A DNA stretch of 64,000 bases from Porpolomopsis calyptriformis (Eukaryota > Basidiomycota > Agaricomycetes > Agaricales > Hygrophoraceae), in contig OX621169.1 of the NCBI GenBank assembly GCA_951640195.1, positions 2,046,001 to 2,110,000 on the forward strand. Direction: 5' to 3'. The notes under the pieces are model-generated. The model had not been told where the DNA came from and made no database searches. It saw only the letters and a program-made list of their open reading frames with translations. A program made the translations under genes and the position numbers. Positions 18,549 through 29,063 of the stretch are shown here, in pieces (within the stretch, counting starts at the first letter, position 1; each line of letters starts with the position of its first letter).

Positions 18549-19560
18549 TTTCATGCTAAACTATCCATACTTTATTGATCATATGCATAGACTTTTTTTT
18601 TCTTCTCAATACCTTATCTGCTACTTTAATGTAAACTTCTGCTACTCTTTGTAATAAACTTTGCCAGTTTTATTTACTTTATCTAGAACTTTTAATACCA
18701 TCATGTCTCTTTGAACTATGTGCAGTGAAAGCCTTCAAGTTTTCACATCATCACTCTAATTCGAGTTGTACCCTGCAACTTCTGCTAGGATAAACCAAAT
18801 GTGGTCCCTCATGTTTATTGAAACCTCATATGTCTTCAGTCAAGTCAAGTCACTGTTTTCATTCTTGCCAGTCTTTTCAGTTAACCAATTGATATTAGTG
18901 TCTCATTATCATTCAACTTGTCTTTGCTTCACTTATCATAATTCTTCTGGATGAGCTTCTTCAAAAGGGCTCAAGTTTTGGTTCTGGTACCTCTCTCTTT
19001 AATGCAACCAACATCTACACTTCCTATCATATATACTGATTATGCTTGAGCCAGCTCTCACTTCCAATGTCTTTATCATCTCCCAGATGCTTGCTTCACA
19101 TTTTCCTGATAACTTCTTTGTGGGTGCTTTGGGTGTATAGGAGGCAAGTATCCATTATTGTTATATTGATCATAGGTCTCATAGCACTTTACACAGCCCT
19201 TGAAGACCCCCCCACCAACTTGCCATGACCTCTGGCATAGCATACTACATGTCACCCCTGTATACCATAAGGGAAGCCATACTGGATCCTGTCTATACTG
19301 CTATCTATATTACATCCATGCTCCACCCATGCTCTCTTTTCCAAAACTTGGATCAAAGTTCAGGTAATGGACCAAGAGACATTGCAAGACAGCTGTGAAA
19401 GAGCAACAAATGGCACGTTTACCCACTTGTCATTCTTCCTCATATTTGCTAAGGTTTTCTCTAGGTGATGGCTAGACATTGTGAAGGATTGATGTATAAG
19501 GAATTGAAATGTGTTATTCCAACAGCTGCTGCTTTCAGAGGTGCCATCTTCAGCTCTTAG
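18549..19560. other. AT-rich intergenic stretch
   Basis: About 1 kb after the kinase relic. Only short frames without conserved motifs are visible. No tandem repeat or clear element end was found until the LTR-like sequence at 19561. Confidence 0.55.
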
Positions 19561-19968
19561 TGTCACGGAAGTAATTTTTCATTCCTTCTCTATGTTAGTC
19601 ATTGTTGCTTAGTCGGATCTATCTTATCTTTGCTTGGGATTCCCCACATTTATGCTATGGGATTCCCTATAGCCTTATCTTTTCATTTACCTTAGATAGG
19701 ATATCTTTCATTTCTGACTACTTATGTTTCATCTCTTCACATGCTCTGCATTGTTATCATGCCTATCTCTTATCTACCGCATGTAACCCTCGTTGTAACA
19801 CTGACTCATCTGCAGTAGCATAGTCAGTATATAAACCCCTAGTTAGTCGTACTCAGACCTTAAGTCTGATTCCTCATTAGACACCCCAATAACTAGGACT
19901 TGAGACATCATCATCATCTTGGGACAGAGCACTCTGAAGTAAAACCATCTCAAGTATCTGGTCTATCA
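19561..19968 (+). repeat. LTR-like sequence, distant relative of the chromovirus LTR
   Basis: It begins TGTCACGGAAG after CTTAG, has a TATA box (CAGTATATAAACCCC near 19828) and the arrangement GATTCCTCATTAGACACCCC then GAAGTAAAACCATCTCAAG, matching the layout of the 6527-6897 LTR (GATTCCTAGTTAGCTCCCC, GAAGTAAAACCCTTCGAC). The 3' end (about GTCTATCA) is uncertain, no target duplication was found, and no primer 11-mer follows. Confidence 0.5.
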
Positions 19969-20215
19969 GAAAATTACCCTGATAGAACCACAAATCAAAT
20001 TCAGAGACAGCAAGAGGGTTACCAGGGATAGGAGCATTAAGCAGGTCAACAAGACTAAGGGTAAGAGACAGCTGGGTAGAGTAGAAGCAGCTCTGGAAAA
20101 AGGGTGGTTGCAGTGGTATCTAGAGGTGGTATGATTCAGATGTGCTCAGATATTCATAGTAGCATACTTACCTTCTAGCCAACTGGAGCATTTGCAGGCC
20201 TGATATGTTTCTTCA

Positions 20216-20830
20216 CTAGAGACAGAACAAATTTGACCTGCAAAATGTTTGCTGCATGAGTGTATACACACTGTTATGGTGAAATACAAAGCTTACCTCT
20301 AATATTTCTTGTGTTAGAGGCAAAAAGGGCACTCTGCTCATCAAAGAAAGTAACTGGCATGCTTGGAATGCTGGTTCAGCATGTGTAGCTTGACAGTCAG
20401 TGCCTGAGATTAGCTCATTGTATATCAGATGGTCAGGGTGGCCATAGCCCTGAAGGTATTGCTTGAGATGTAACATAAAATGCTTGCCCAATGCTTGTAG
20501 CTGTTTGCCATCATATAGCATGCTAACTTCAGAATCATCAGTTACAAGCAGTCCACCTTCTAGGATTGTAGCCATTCTAATCAGCTTTATTGCCTGTGTA
20601 GGATCCTTGACACAATGAGTGTACAATTGTTGAAACAATGTTATCACTGAGCCTTGAAGAGTCTATATGCAACCAACTAAGCATGATTTGACTGCTTATT
20701 ATAATAACAACTTACCATTGCTATATTAGGGACAGTGTCTGACACTCAAATGTTCAATCCCTCTTTGAATGATTCAATCTCAAGCAGATTGAGTTTGCCA
20801 ACAAGTGTTTCATGAAAAACACAATGTTTG
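20216..20830 (-). pseudogene. Unknown spliced protein relic
   Basis: I do not recognise this family. A long minus-strand frame (20647-20302, with LFQQLYTHCVKDPTQAIKLI and QGYGHPDHLIYNELISG) ends at a good donor GTAAGC near 20301; after a 62-nt intron with acceptor TTTTGCAG a short last exon reads VKFVLSLVKKHIRPANAPVG then a stop. Upstream, about 20830-20720 reads HCVFHETLVGKLNLLEIESF in a compatible style, ending at a donor GTAAGT, but contains a TGA. The exon structure suggests a former gene, probably repeat-associated. Confidence 0.4.
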
Positions 20831-21202
20831 AGTCATTTCAACTGATCACCTGTGTAATCCATGATATTACGATACTAGTACAAGATTAGTACAACATGTA
20901 GTAACTTGTATGAATGATTATATATCATGAATTCCCCATCTACAAAAATTGTTAAGTGGCTGAAAGTGAATATTCCTGAGGGTGCATTACCTTTATTCCT
21001 CTCTAGCCTAGGTAATCCCTTGTCCTCAGAAGCTAGAGAGACAACAGTCTCTTCCCTATCCTCCTGGTCAACTTGGATTGAAGCAACACCCCCTTCCCCA
21101 TCCTTAGGGTCAACACTAATGGGTAAAGAAGCAGTAGCAGCTAGATAAACAGTATAAGTGTCAGTGGATCACAAATAACTTATCAAACAAGACAAGGTGT
21201 AA

Positions 21203-21716
21203 AAGTTTTACAATTGTAAAGTGTCAAAGGCAGACACTTCAGTGCAACTGTGATGATTTTACAGTTGAGAAGTGTCAAAGGCAGACACTTCAGTGCAACT
21301 GTGATGATTTTACAGTTGAGAAGTGTCAAAGGCAGACATTTCAGTGCAACTGTAAAATCCATACAGTTGAGCCCAAGCATCAGCTTTTGACACTTCACAT
21401 TAACTGTAAATTCTATACAGTTATTAATAATGTGAAGTGTCAAAAGCTAACACTCCAGTAAACTGTATGAATTTTACAGTTAATGTGAAGTGTCAAATAT
21501 TAACATATCACCCAACTGTATACATTTTACAGTTCAGAAGGTGTCAAAAGATGATAGCCCATCTCAACCATAAAATCTATACAGTTAAGTCAATGTGTCA
21601 AAAGTTGACACTTCAGCTCAACTGTGTGGATTTCACAGTTAAGAGGGTGTCAAGAACTGACAGTCCATCTCAACCATAAAATCTACACAGTTAAGGGGTG
21701 TTAAAAAATAACACTA
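21203..21716. repeat. Array of alternating short palindromes
   Basis: Two palindromes alternate: AAGTGTC-7 nt-GACACTT (for example 21219-21239 and 21270-21290) and AACTGT-n-ACAGTT (for example 21246-21266). The first units repeat with a 51-bp period; later ones diverge. Around 21382-21448 the array turns on itself, with perfect 20-bp inverted arms (21382-21401 and 21429-21448) enclosing another AACTGTA/TACAGTT palindrome. No coding frame is supported. Confidence 0.85.
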
Positions 21717-22539
21717 GACTCACTCTCTTCAGTCAAGCTGGCCTTCCAGTCTTTTCTTGTAAGCTGTAAAATCCCAACTGTTGAGTTGTAAGGTACATGA
21801 GTAGAACTGTGCTCACCTGAACCTCCTAGCCTCTGCCTTGTGGGCTTGTTAGCCTTGCTATATTTTGCAAGTGCTGCCCTCACTTGCTGAGTTTGGTTAT
21901 CAGTCCAAATTTGGTCACTGGTCTAAGTTTGGTCATTAGCCATTTTGTAGTCAATTTCCATGTGGGCATGGGTATCACAGTTAGCTATTGTCAAGTATAG
22001 TTGAGGCAGTGGGTGGATGGATGGTGTTATGATGCATCCTAAATTTTGTTTATCTTATTGCAACCCATCTAATCTTATCTTGACCCTCTACCACCTTCCT
22101 TTATCGCTTATTGATTGGAGGGGATATTGCTATTGGTCAGTGGTAACACCATCCACAGTTGCATAGCAGCTGAGTCAGCCATTCCATGGAATGCAGTTGA
22201 GTTGTAGATTACAAACTCAGAGTAGATAAGTAGCATAGTCAGAGTTTGTAGTCTTAGTTTCAATCTCAACAAAGACACCCCTCTAACCTTTGGTTGGAGT
22301 CTTGGTTCTTTCCATTGAGCCCACTAAGCCGACCAGGAGATCCCTGTGCCTTAACAGATGGATTCTGGGTACCTTAAACTATATGTATATATTTTTCAAG
22401 TTGCAATTTGCAAGCAACATTGGCCCACCTCATTTTGATGTGGCATTGCTTATTTGAACTGTTTGAATCTTACAGTTCACACAATTCACACTTGGTTCAA
22501 GCATGAACTTGTTAAATTTGATAGTCTGCAACTAAATTT

Positions 22540-22760
22540 GCAACACTAAGTAACTTTATCAAATATTTAAGTAACTTTGTTAAGTATTCAAGTAATTTTA
22601 TCAAGTATTTAAGTAACTTTGTCAAGTACTTCAAATATTTAAGTAACTTTGTCAAGTACTTCAAATATTTAAGTAACTTTGTCAAGTACTTCAAATATTT
22701 AAGTAACTTTATCAAGTACTTTATCAAATACTTCAAGTACTTCAAGTGTATCAAGTAACT
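22540..22760. repeat. 30-bp tandem repeat, AT-rich
   Basis: The unit AAGTAACTTTGTCAAGTACT plus TCAAATATTT repeats about four times between 22611 and 22730, flanked by shorter variants (AAGTATTTAAGTAACTT). Minus-strand frames give LLKYLKYLTK repeats, which reflect the unit. Similar AAGTACTTAAG and TTCAAGTTTAATTTTACTT motifs continue in the very AT-rich stretch to about 23280, in which I see no gene. Confidence 0.85.
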
Positions 22761-23363
22761 TATACTAAAAATGTGAAATTTACTAAGTCTAAAACTTACA
22801 CATATTTATAGAGAATCTATATCATTTTTATATAGGAGTAAATAGTCTAGTGGTTAATATATATAAACTTTGTACTTTATTCAAGAGTGTGAGAGTTTAA
22901 ATCTAGTTCAGAACAATATTAATTAATTATTAATAGAATTCATAGGCTTATATAATAATGTTTTTTATTTATTAAAATAGTGATTATGTAGGATTATGTA
23001 ATATTAAGCAATTAAGCAATTAAGTAATTAAGTATGCTCAAGTACACTCAAGTAGAATTATAATTTACTCATTTAATAAACTTAAGTTAAGTATTTAAGT
23101 ACTTAAGAAAGTTTCAAGCACAGGCACCTACTGAATTTAAGTTCAATTTTTACTTATTTCAAGTTTAATTTTACTTGACTCAAGTTTAATTTTACTTAAA
23201 AGAATATTACTTGAACTTGTTTGAAATAGCTATCAAGCAAACTTTAAGTAACTTCAAGTAGCTTCAAGTAAATTCAGGTTTTCCTAATGTGTTGGCTAAA
23301 GTACTACCCACAATGTTCTGTCACCAGTTCAGAACCTCTAGCTTTTGCAACTGATCCTTCACC

Positions 23364-23877
23364 TTGTTGTCTATCATCCCTAGCCAAGGTAATCAAGTTC
23401 AAATGGAGACTTTCATATCTGTTAAACATTTCCAGGATGCATTCCCTGGATTTCACTTCACTGATCCCAAGACCAACAAAATGATCCCAGCAGGCTATCT
23501 ACCAAATCATATTAACCCCACTGTTATATACACTGCAAAGTACCCATTCCTCATTAGTCAGCTAGAAGACTACAACCACAACCAAATCTCCAATAAGCCC
23601 TTTGAAGATAAAGCCTGCAATGCACTCAAACGTTACCTAAATAACAGTGTTGTTGTACACTGTCATATACCAGACAACCCCATATAACAGGATGGCTGGT
23701 GGATCCTTTCTAGAGAGAAGGATGTTGCTAAGTGGGAGAGTATGTGGGAAAGCTGTGATAGACACTTTTTCTTGGAAGCTAAACATTTCATAGATATGGC
23801 AAGTCTCATTGTGATTCTATTCATATTGCTCATATATGCATATAGAATAAATGTACAGAAGTTCAACTCAAACTCAT
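23364..23877 (+). pseudogene. Unknown protein relic
   Basis: An open frame from about 23364 to 23687 reads METFISVKHFQDAFPGFHFT then DPKTNKMIPAGYLP and FLISQLEDYNH; after a TAA the same frame continues with QDGWWILSREKDVAKWESMW and a hydrophobic end. It looks like real but decayed coding sequence. I do not recognise the family; its setting suggests a transposon protein. Confidence 0.3.
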
Positions 23878-23959
23878 GTGAAGCCTAGACTTTCATCAGC
23901 AAATTCATATAACCTTTTCTTCAACTTGGCCTTTTTAGCTAAACTTATATTTACTTTTA

Positions 23960-24320
23960 TTTTAACTTTTCTATCTTTTTCTAACTTTTTACCTTTATCC
24001 CACTTGTTAACCTTATCTCACTTATTAATCTTGCTCACTTATTAATCTTTATCTCACTTATTTACCTTTATCTCACTTATAACCTTATCTCACTTATTAC
24101 TATTGCCACACTTATTGACCTTTATCTTACTTGTTCACCTTATTTACCTTATCTCACTTATTAATCTTGCCCACTTATCAGTCTTTATCTCCCTTATTTA
24201 CCTTATCTCACTTATTACCCTTATCTCACTTATTACTTTTGCCACACTTATCAATCTTTATCTTACTTCTTTACCTTTTATTAACCTTATCTTACTTATT
24301 AATCTTGCTTATATCACAGT
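23960..24320. repeat. CT-rich degenerate tandem repeat
   Basis: Variants of CTTATCTCACTTATTA and CTTATTAATCTTGCCCACTT repeat over about 350 bp. Frames through it give SLINLAHL-type leucine repeats that are not coding evidence. From 24320 to 24768 I see nothing further. Confidence 0.7.
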
Positions 24321-24768
24321 GTTCCCCTACAAGTTTGAACACTGCCACTTATCTAAACACCTATGTTGGGATTTGATAGGCTTGCATAATTAATCATATA
24401 ACCCTGCTTACTTAGTTTTTCAAGCTCACTGTATCCTTACTGATTTCTAATGACACTTTTATTAAAGTAGCTCTAGCTAGGCTGCAAAACTGTAATGTGG
24501 TATGCTATCCATTGAATATCTCAATAACCTGTAGAGTAGCTACCTTAAATATACTCTAGAAAGTCTGTATTTATTTTAGCAATCAACTATTTAAGTTAAT
24601 CTGTCTTGGCTATCTCCTGCACCATACTTATACCTAATTAGCACCTTATATCCAAACTTGCTAGTGTTTACAATAGCAGAGAGTTTGCAATAGATGAGTT
24701 ACACTTTATGACTGCTATAATCAGACAAAGTACATTTTGTCAGATACTGTAGTTAAATTCAAGACAGG

Positions 24769-26467
24769 TGTCATGAAATTGGCATTCACTCTCTTAAAAT
24801 TCCATTCATTTCCTCTTTTACTACTATCACTTTTGCATGAAGTACTATCTTTATTGGCAGCAAGAACTATTTATACAGGAAGGGAGAGTCTAGGTCCAAT
24901 CAACTATTTAAGTTAATCTGTCTTAGCTATCTCCTACACTATACTGTCCCTTAGGAACTCTATGAAATTTGAGACTACTTAACTATCTAATGCAGCCAAC
25001 TTATTTCCCCAATAGATTACCCTATTAGTATCCCCACCAGAGGCCTACAACTCAGCAGCCTTCCCCTCCACAAAACTTATTGCGATCTTTCTCCCTTCCT
25101 TGCCTAACTAATCATTGGTGGGACTCCACAACAAACTAGGTGGAATCTCTTCTTCCTCAATCTTAACATTGACATTGGTTAACGATGCCAACAAGTTTTC
25201 AACTAAAGAAGTAGGAATGAATAATTATGAAGAGAGTGAGAGAGTTGAGAGGCTTACCACTAGACAAAGAACTCAATGGACCAGGGGTCCAAGGATGGAA
25301 GGGAGGACTGGCAGCCTAGTTGACTACCTCCTTCTTTACAGAAGGAAGAGAGTCTGCCTACTTATTAAACCCCCAATTAACCTGCTCCTCCAAAGGGAGC
25401 TAGGAAGTAGGGGGAGGGGCATTATCATCCCAAGCTAAGAAGGGGGTAGCCTATTATCAATAAACAAAGATTAATAAAGACAAAACAAGATACTCACCAA
25501 GTGGGTCCTCCATCAGACTACAGGCATACTGGATTGGCTAGTGAATGAATAGATACTTCTTAACTTTATGCTTGCCACTGCAAGTGAAACAGGAGAAGGA
25601 TGACTAACAGAGGTTAGCATTGGAAGGGATACGCTGAAGATAATAGTGGAATGAATTGCAATCAAGAAAGATGGGGGCAGTGCAGTGCACAACCCCAGGC
25701 TGCTTGAAGAATCAAACATAGTGGCCATGGTGGGAGGAAGTCATAACAATTGAATGAAGACTAAACTGGAGTAATAATAATACAACCCAATCCTTTTTAT
25801 ACTGAAGAATACAAAGGGAAACCCAAAAGGAGCCTCCTTAGTAAAAGAAGGGAAACCTGATATGCTAAATAAGACATAGAAACAGTGGTGATCTCATGAC
25901 CAAGAGAACAATAGGAACAAGTTATAAGACAACACAGCCCAGACTACAGAAGGCTGTGCTCAATAGAATTGAGTTATCAGAACAACATAGCCTTCTACAG
26001 TATAACTAGGAACAATGGTGAACCTTAATTAGAAGGCTGTGAACAATAGAAAAGAGGGTGACTACAGAGGCTGACTCATAATGACTCTAGATTTAGAAAT
26101 ACTATATAAACCCTGAGGGTGAAGTGGATCATCACTTTGTCCTCCTATAAGATTACTTGTAGTAGCATGAATTCAATAAACAACCTCAGACTTCCTCTTT
26201 CATCAGAACAAAGAAAGAGAAATATAAAGATCTTAGATCAACTAAATCACCCTTTCATACCTATCATCCCAAAACTCTCATCAGAAGTATGAAACAGGTT
26301 CAACCTACAACAGAACTTCTTTGTAGAACTCAAACTAGTGAGCGAAGGAATTATCACACTTTATGAAGATGTCCCCATTAGAACTTTCTTTCAGATCCTT
26401 CTAGACCTTTTGAGCTCTCAAGCCTGCCTTGTGATTAACAAAAAGACTTGCAACTACAGTTGTGACA
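24769..26467 (+). mobile_element. Solo LTR, family A, copy 3 (1699 bp)
   Basis: Starts TGTCATGAAATTGGC, ends CAGTTGTGACA. The flanks (ACAGG and GAGGC) do not match, and the right side is a KGD1 relic that does not continue on the left, so the junction results from deletion or recombination. This is the most CpG-poor copy; the antisense exons have several stops and the sense frame has lost its ATG and gained one stop. Confidence 0.8.
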
Positions 26468-27451
26468 GAGGCTCACCACCAAACCAGTTCTCTATAACCA
26501 TTTTATTCTCCAGCTCCAATGAACTAATTGATTATACATTGTGTATCGCTTGCGAAATCACCAAAACTGAGCTTCCCACATTATCAAGGCATCTGGTGAA
26601 ATGAGAGAATAGCCTAGTTTGAATTTGAGTGTTGCCAAACTCTAAAAGTGAAGAATTGCAGATCACAAACCTGGCCTGATTTTGAGCCAAGGTCATTTAA
26701 AGGAACATATTGCTTCTCATTCACTTGGTCATGAATAATAGCATAGCGCTGAGAAAAGATACCTCATTCAATGTCTTGCCCAGATACACGGATATGAATT
26801 TTCTCTAGTGTGAGGGATCCAAATGCAAGAGCTTTGGCAGTGGACAATTCAATGTTCTGGCCTTCCTCTACAGTGCTTCCTGAGTGCTGAGAATGCATGC
26901 GAGATTACAGTGGGGTGTAAATCCAGGGGGGGGTAATTGGCAATAGCCTTGCCGATACACCAAAGGATGTCTGGTGGAATATGTTCTGCAAGTTGCTGCG
27001 AGGAGGGGAACCCTTGACAAGATGCTGAAAGCTATTCCTTACTTGTAGGAATATAGTCTTTGGCTCCAGCAGCAGCCTACTGCCACCTTCTCAAGCATTT
27101 CCCAAACCTACTTCTTGTGATCCTCGATATCCATCTCCATAAATGTCCCTCTCCCAATGAGAAACTTTGTGTATTGAGTAAAGGGGGTTGGTTGCTTTGC
27201 GATTGCCTGATACATTCTTGGATGAGTGAAGCTTGGCTGGTCAGTCTTGTTATGGCCATATGGACAGTAGCAAACGATATCAATTAAAACATCTTTTTTG
27301 TATTTCGCGTGATAATTGGCAGCTAGTTGGCAAATGAAATTAACAGCTTCAAGATTGTCTCCATTGACATGAAATATGGGTGTATCAATTCACTTGGCTA
27401 TATCAGAAGGATAGGGTGTCGAGCGAGTGAAACAAGGATCAGTTGTGAAAC

Positions 27452-28210
27452 TGTTAGGACCAAGGTTCCAAGGGGGTTCTCTGGGCCTAGCACGACACAA
27501 TATAGAGCTGATAAGTGATCCAAAGGGACTGTTGGATTCAGGATGGAACCACAGTATGTAGACAAGTAAGTCAAAACTAGGGAGTCTACTACGAAAAAGC
27601 GTATCTTTATATATGAAGCAATAAAAGGGGAATATATGAAGGACTATAAGGGACGAGTGTTTGAAGGTTATAGGGACCTGATATGTAAGGGATAATGGTC
27701 CATAATATAGTCTTTAAAGGGGGTTCAATAGGAGTACAGAATGAAGTGAAATGAAAGGGTGAAAGGGACCATCATGGATGATCCGAGTGGCACAGTTGCT
27801 CAGGGTGCGCGAAACGAGTGTGCTTGTTTGGCACAGCTTTCAAGGAGCCCGGTGAACCAAGTTTGGAGTCAATCCAATCACTGGTTCTTGAGTTACGGTC
27901 TCTTTAGTGATTTTGGCATAATCACTATAAAAGGTGCGTGGAATGAGTATGCTCGTTTCGCGCAAGGTGTCACAACGTCACCTGAGAGTGCGCAAAATGA
28001 GTGTGCTCATTTGGCGCAGACATCAGCAAAACCTGATATGTCTACAGGAAACTACATAGTTACTTGTAGTTGGACTGTAGATAGTTGTAGAAAAGGTTAT
28101 GTGTCTGTGTAGATCAGTCAATCTACAGAGTTCTACAGAGTACTGTGTAGCTTTCTGTAGATTGTTGTAGAATCCTTAAAATCAGGTTTTGCTGATGGAT
28201 ATTTCTGACA
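27452..28210 (+). mobile_element. Solo LTR, family B, copy 2, inserted in the KGD1 relic
   Basis: Starts TGTTAGGACCAAGG, ends ATATTTCTGACA, with perfect 5-bp flanks GAAAC (27447-27451 and 28211-28215). The KGD1 homology resumes exactly across it. It is longer than copy 1 because it contains a 177-bp inverted-repeat insertion at 28021-28197. Confidence 0.87.
28021..28197. mobile_element. Small inverted-repeat (MITE-like) element within the LTR
   Basis: It has perfect 17-bp terminal inverted repeats (CATCAGCAAAACCTGAT at 28021-28037, its complement at 28181-28197), flanked by GA on both sides (28019-28020 and 28198-28199). The interior has many copies of TGTAGA/TCTACA in both orientations. It is absent from family B copy 1 (5014-5636). 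Confidence 0.65.
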
Positions 28211-28899
28211 GAAACCAATTTGATTGTTGACAATGAGATGGATTGTCCCACCTGTGCCATAACTGGGGAGGTTATGGAATCCCATGGTGTCATAAATGCG
28301 GCATCAGTGTGAAGGAGAATACCCATAGCTGTGTTGTTAGTTATCTCATCCTGCTCAAAATGCTGGATTGCATGAGCCTTTCCAAGGGGATCCTCAGCCT
28401 CCAAGTGCGATAGGTTTGCTACAAGCAAGGAGGAAACTTTTTTGCCAGATGGGGTTGGTCATGCATAATTTGCCCCAAGATGATACCTTACATTGCCCAC
28501 TGGAGAGTCATCTTCTTGAGAGTGGGAGAATTCATTTAAGATGGCTCTGAATGACATTTGCCAACACATTCAAACAACCACGATGAGGCATGCCAACATG
28601 TTTTACTCCATGATCCGCCAATCAGTCAATGAGAGCCTTCATGCCTCGCAGCCTTCAAGTCAGATCTAAGTACTGCAGGAGATGGTAGGTCTCATCAGAG
28701 AGCCCCTCCATACTGAGGGTACCAGAGAGTAGATGGGGGTTGAGGCTGCTGAGGCTCGCAACTGTTGGGAGAGGTGTGCCGTAGAACCTATCTGGGGATT
28801 GAGAGGATATTCTGATGTTGTAGACCAGGTCATGCAGAGTCCAATTGCTAGCAGATCGGACAAGGTTTGCAATGGGTGGGTCAATAAGACTTGTAGGCC

Positions 28900-29014
28900 C
28901 TTTTCAATGTCACTGCAATCAGAGCACTAACTGCTCAGACTACTGCCTATGCTGCTGGTTATAGCCTTGGGCATGTTGGGCTAGCAGTGCTCTGATTGCA
29001 GCGACATTGAAAAG
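28900..29014. repeat. 29-bp inverted repeat (hairpin)
   Basis: CTTTTCAATGTCACTGCAAT plus CAGAGCACT at 28900-28928 is matched by its reverse complement at 28986-29014 with one mismatch, around a 57-nt loop. It sits between the KGD1 relic and the next gene-like region. Between 28663 and 28899 I see no recognisable product. Confidence 0.7.
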
Positions 29015-29063
29015 CTGAAGATTGTTCTCACTGAGGATTATATAATCAATATGACCTTCCGAC

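Larger units (their letters stand above)
26468..28662 (-). pseudogene. KGD1: 2-oxoglutarate dehydrogenase E1 (KGD1) pseudogene, apparently intronless
   Basis: Minus-strand pieces in order: HGVKHVGMPHRG, LNVLANVIQSH, VRYHLGANY (about 28600-28465), [20 protein letters not shown] and [16 protein letters not shown] (28420-28320), [14 protein letters not shown] ending at 28211, then after the [70 protein letters not shown], a region like [13 protein letters not shown], and RTGLVVSL at 26475. These are the thiamine-diphosphate E1 component of the TCA-cycle complex, about the middle half of the protein. Many frameshifts and stops. No intron is evident over about 1.4 kb of readable homology, unlike the intron-rich genes nearby, so a retrocopy is likely. 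The 3' end is cut at the family A LTR. Confidence 0.85.

Noticed and set aside
21203..21716. A CRISPR-like array
   Set aside because: The units are self-palindromic and variable without unique spacers, in a eukaryotic genome.
22840..22915. A tRNA-like segment (TAGTCTAGTGGTTAATAT and GAGTTTAAATCT)
   Set aside because: It has A-box and B-box resemblance, but no acceptor stem or anticodon arm could be folded; at most a decayed SINE-like relic.
22512..24376. Leucine/lysine- and leucine/serine-rich ORFs
   Set aside because: They are translations of tandem repeats.
28663..28899. Continuation of KGD1 further upstream
   Set aside because: Frames here do not resemble the known N-terminal part of the protein.
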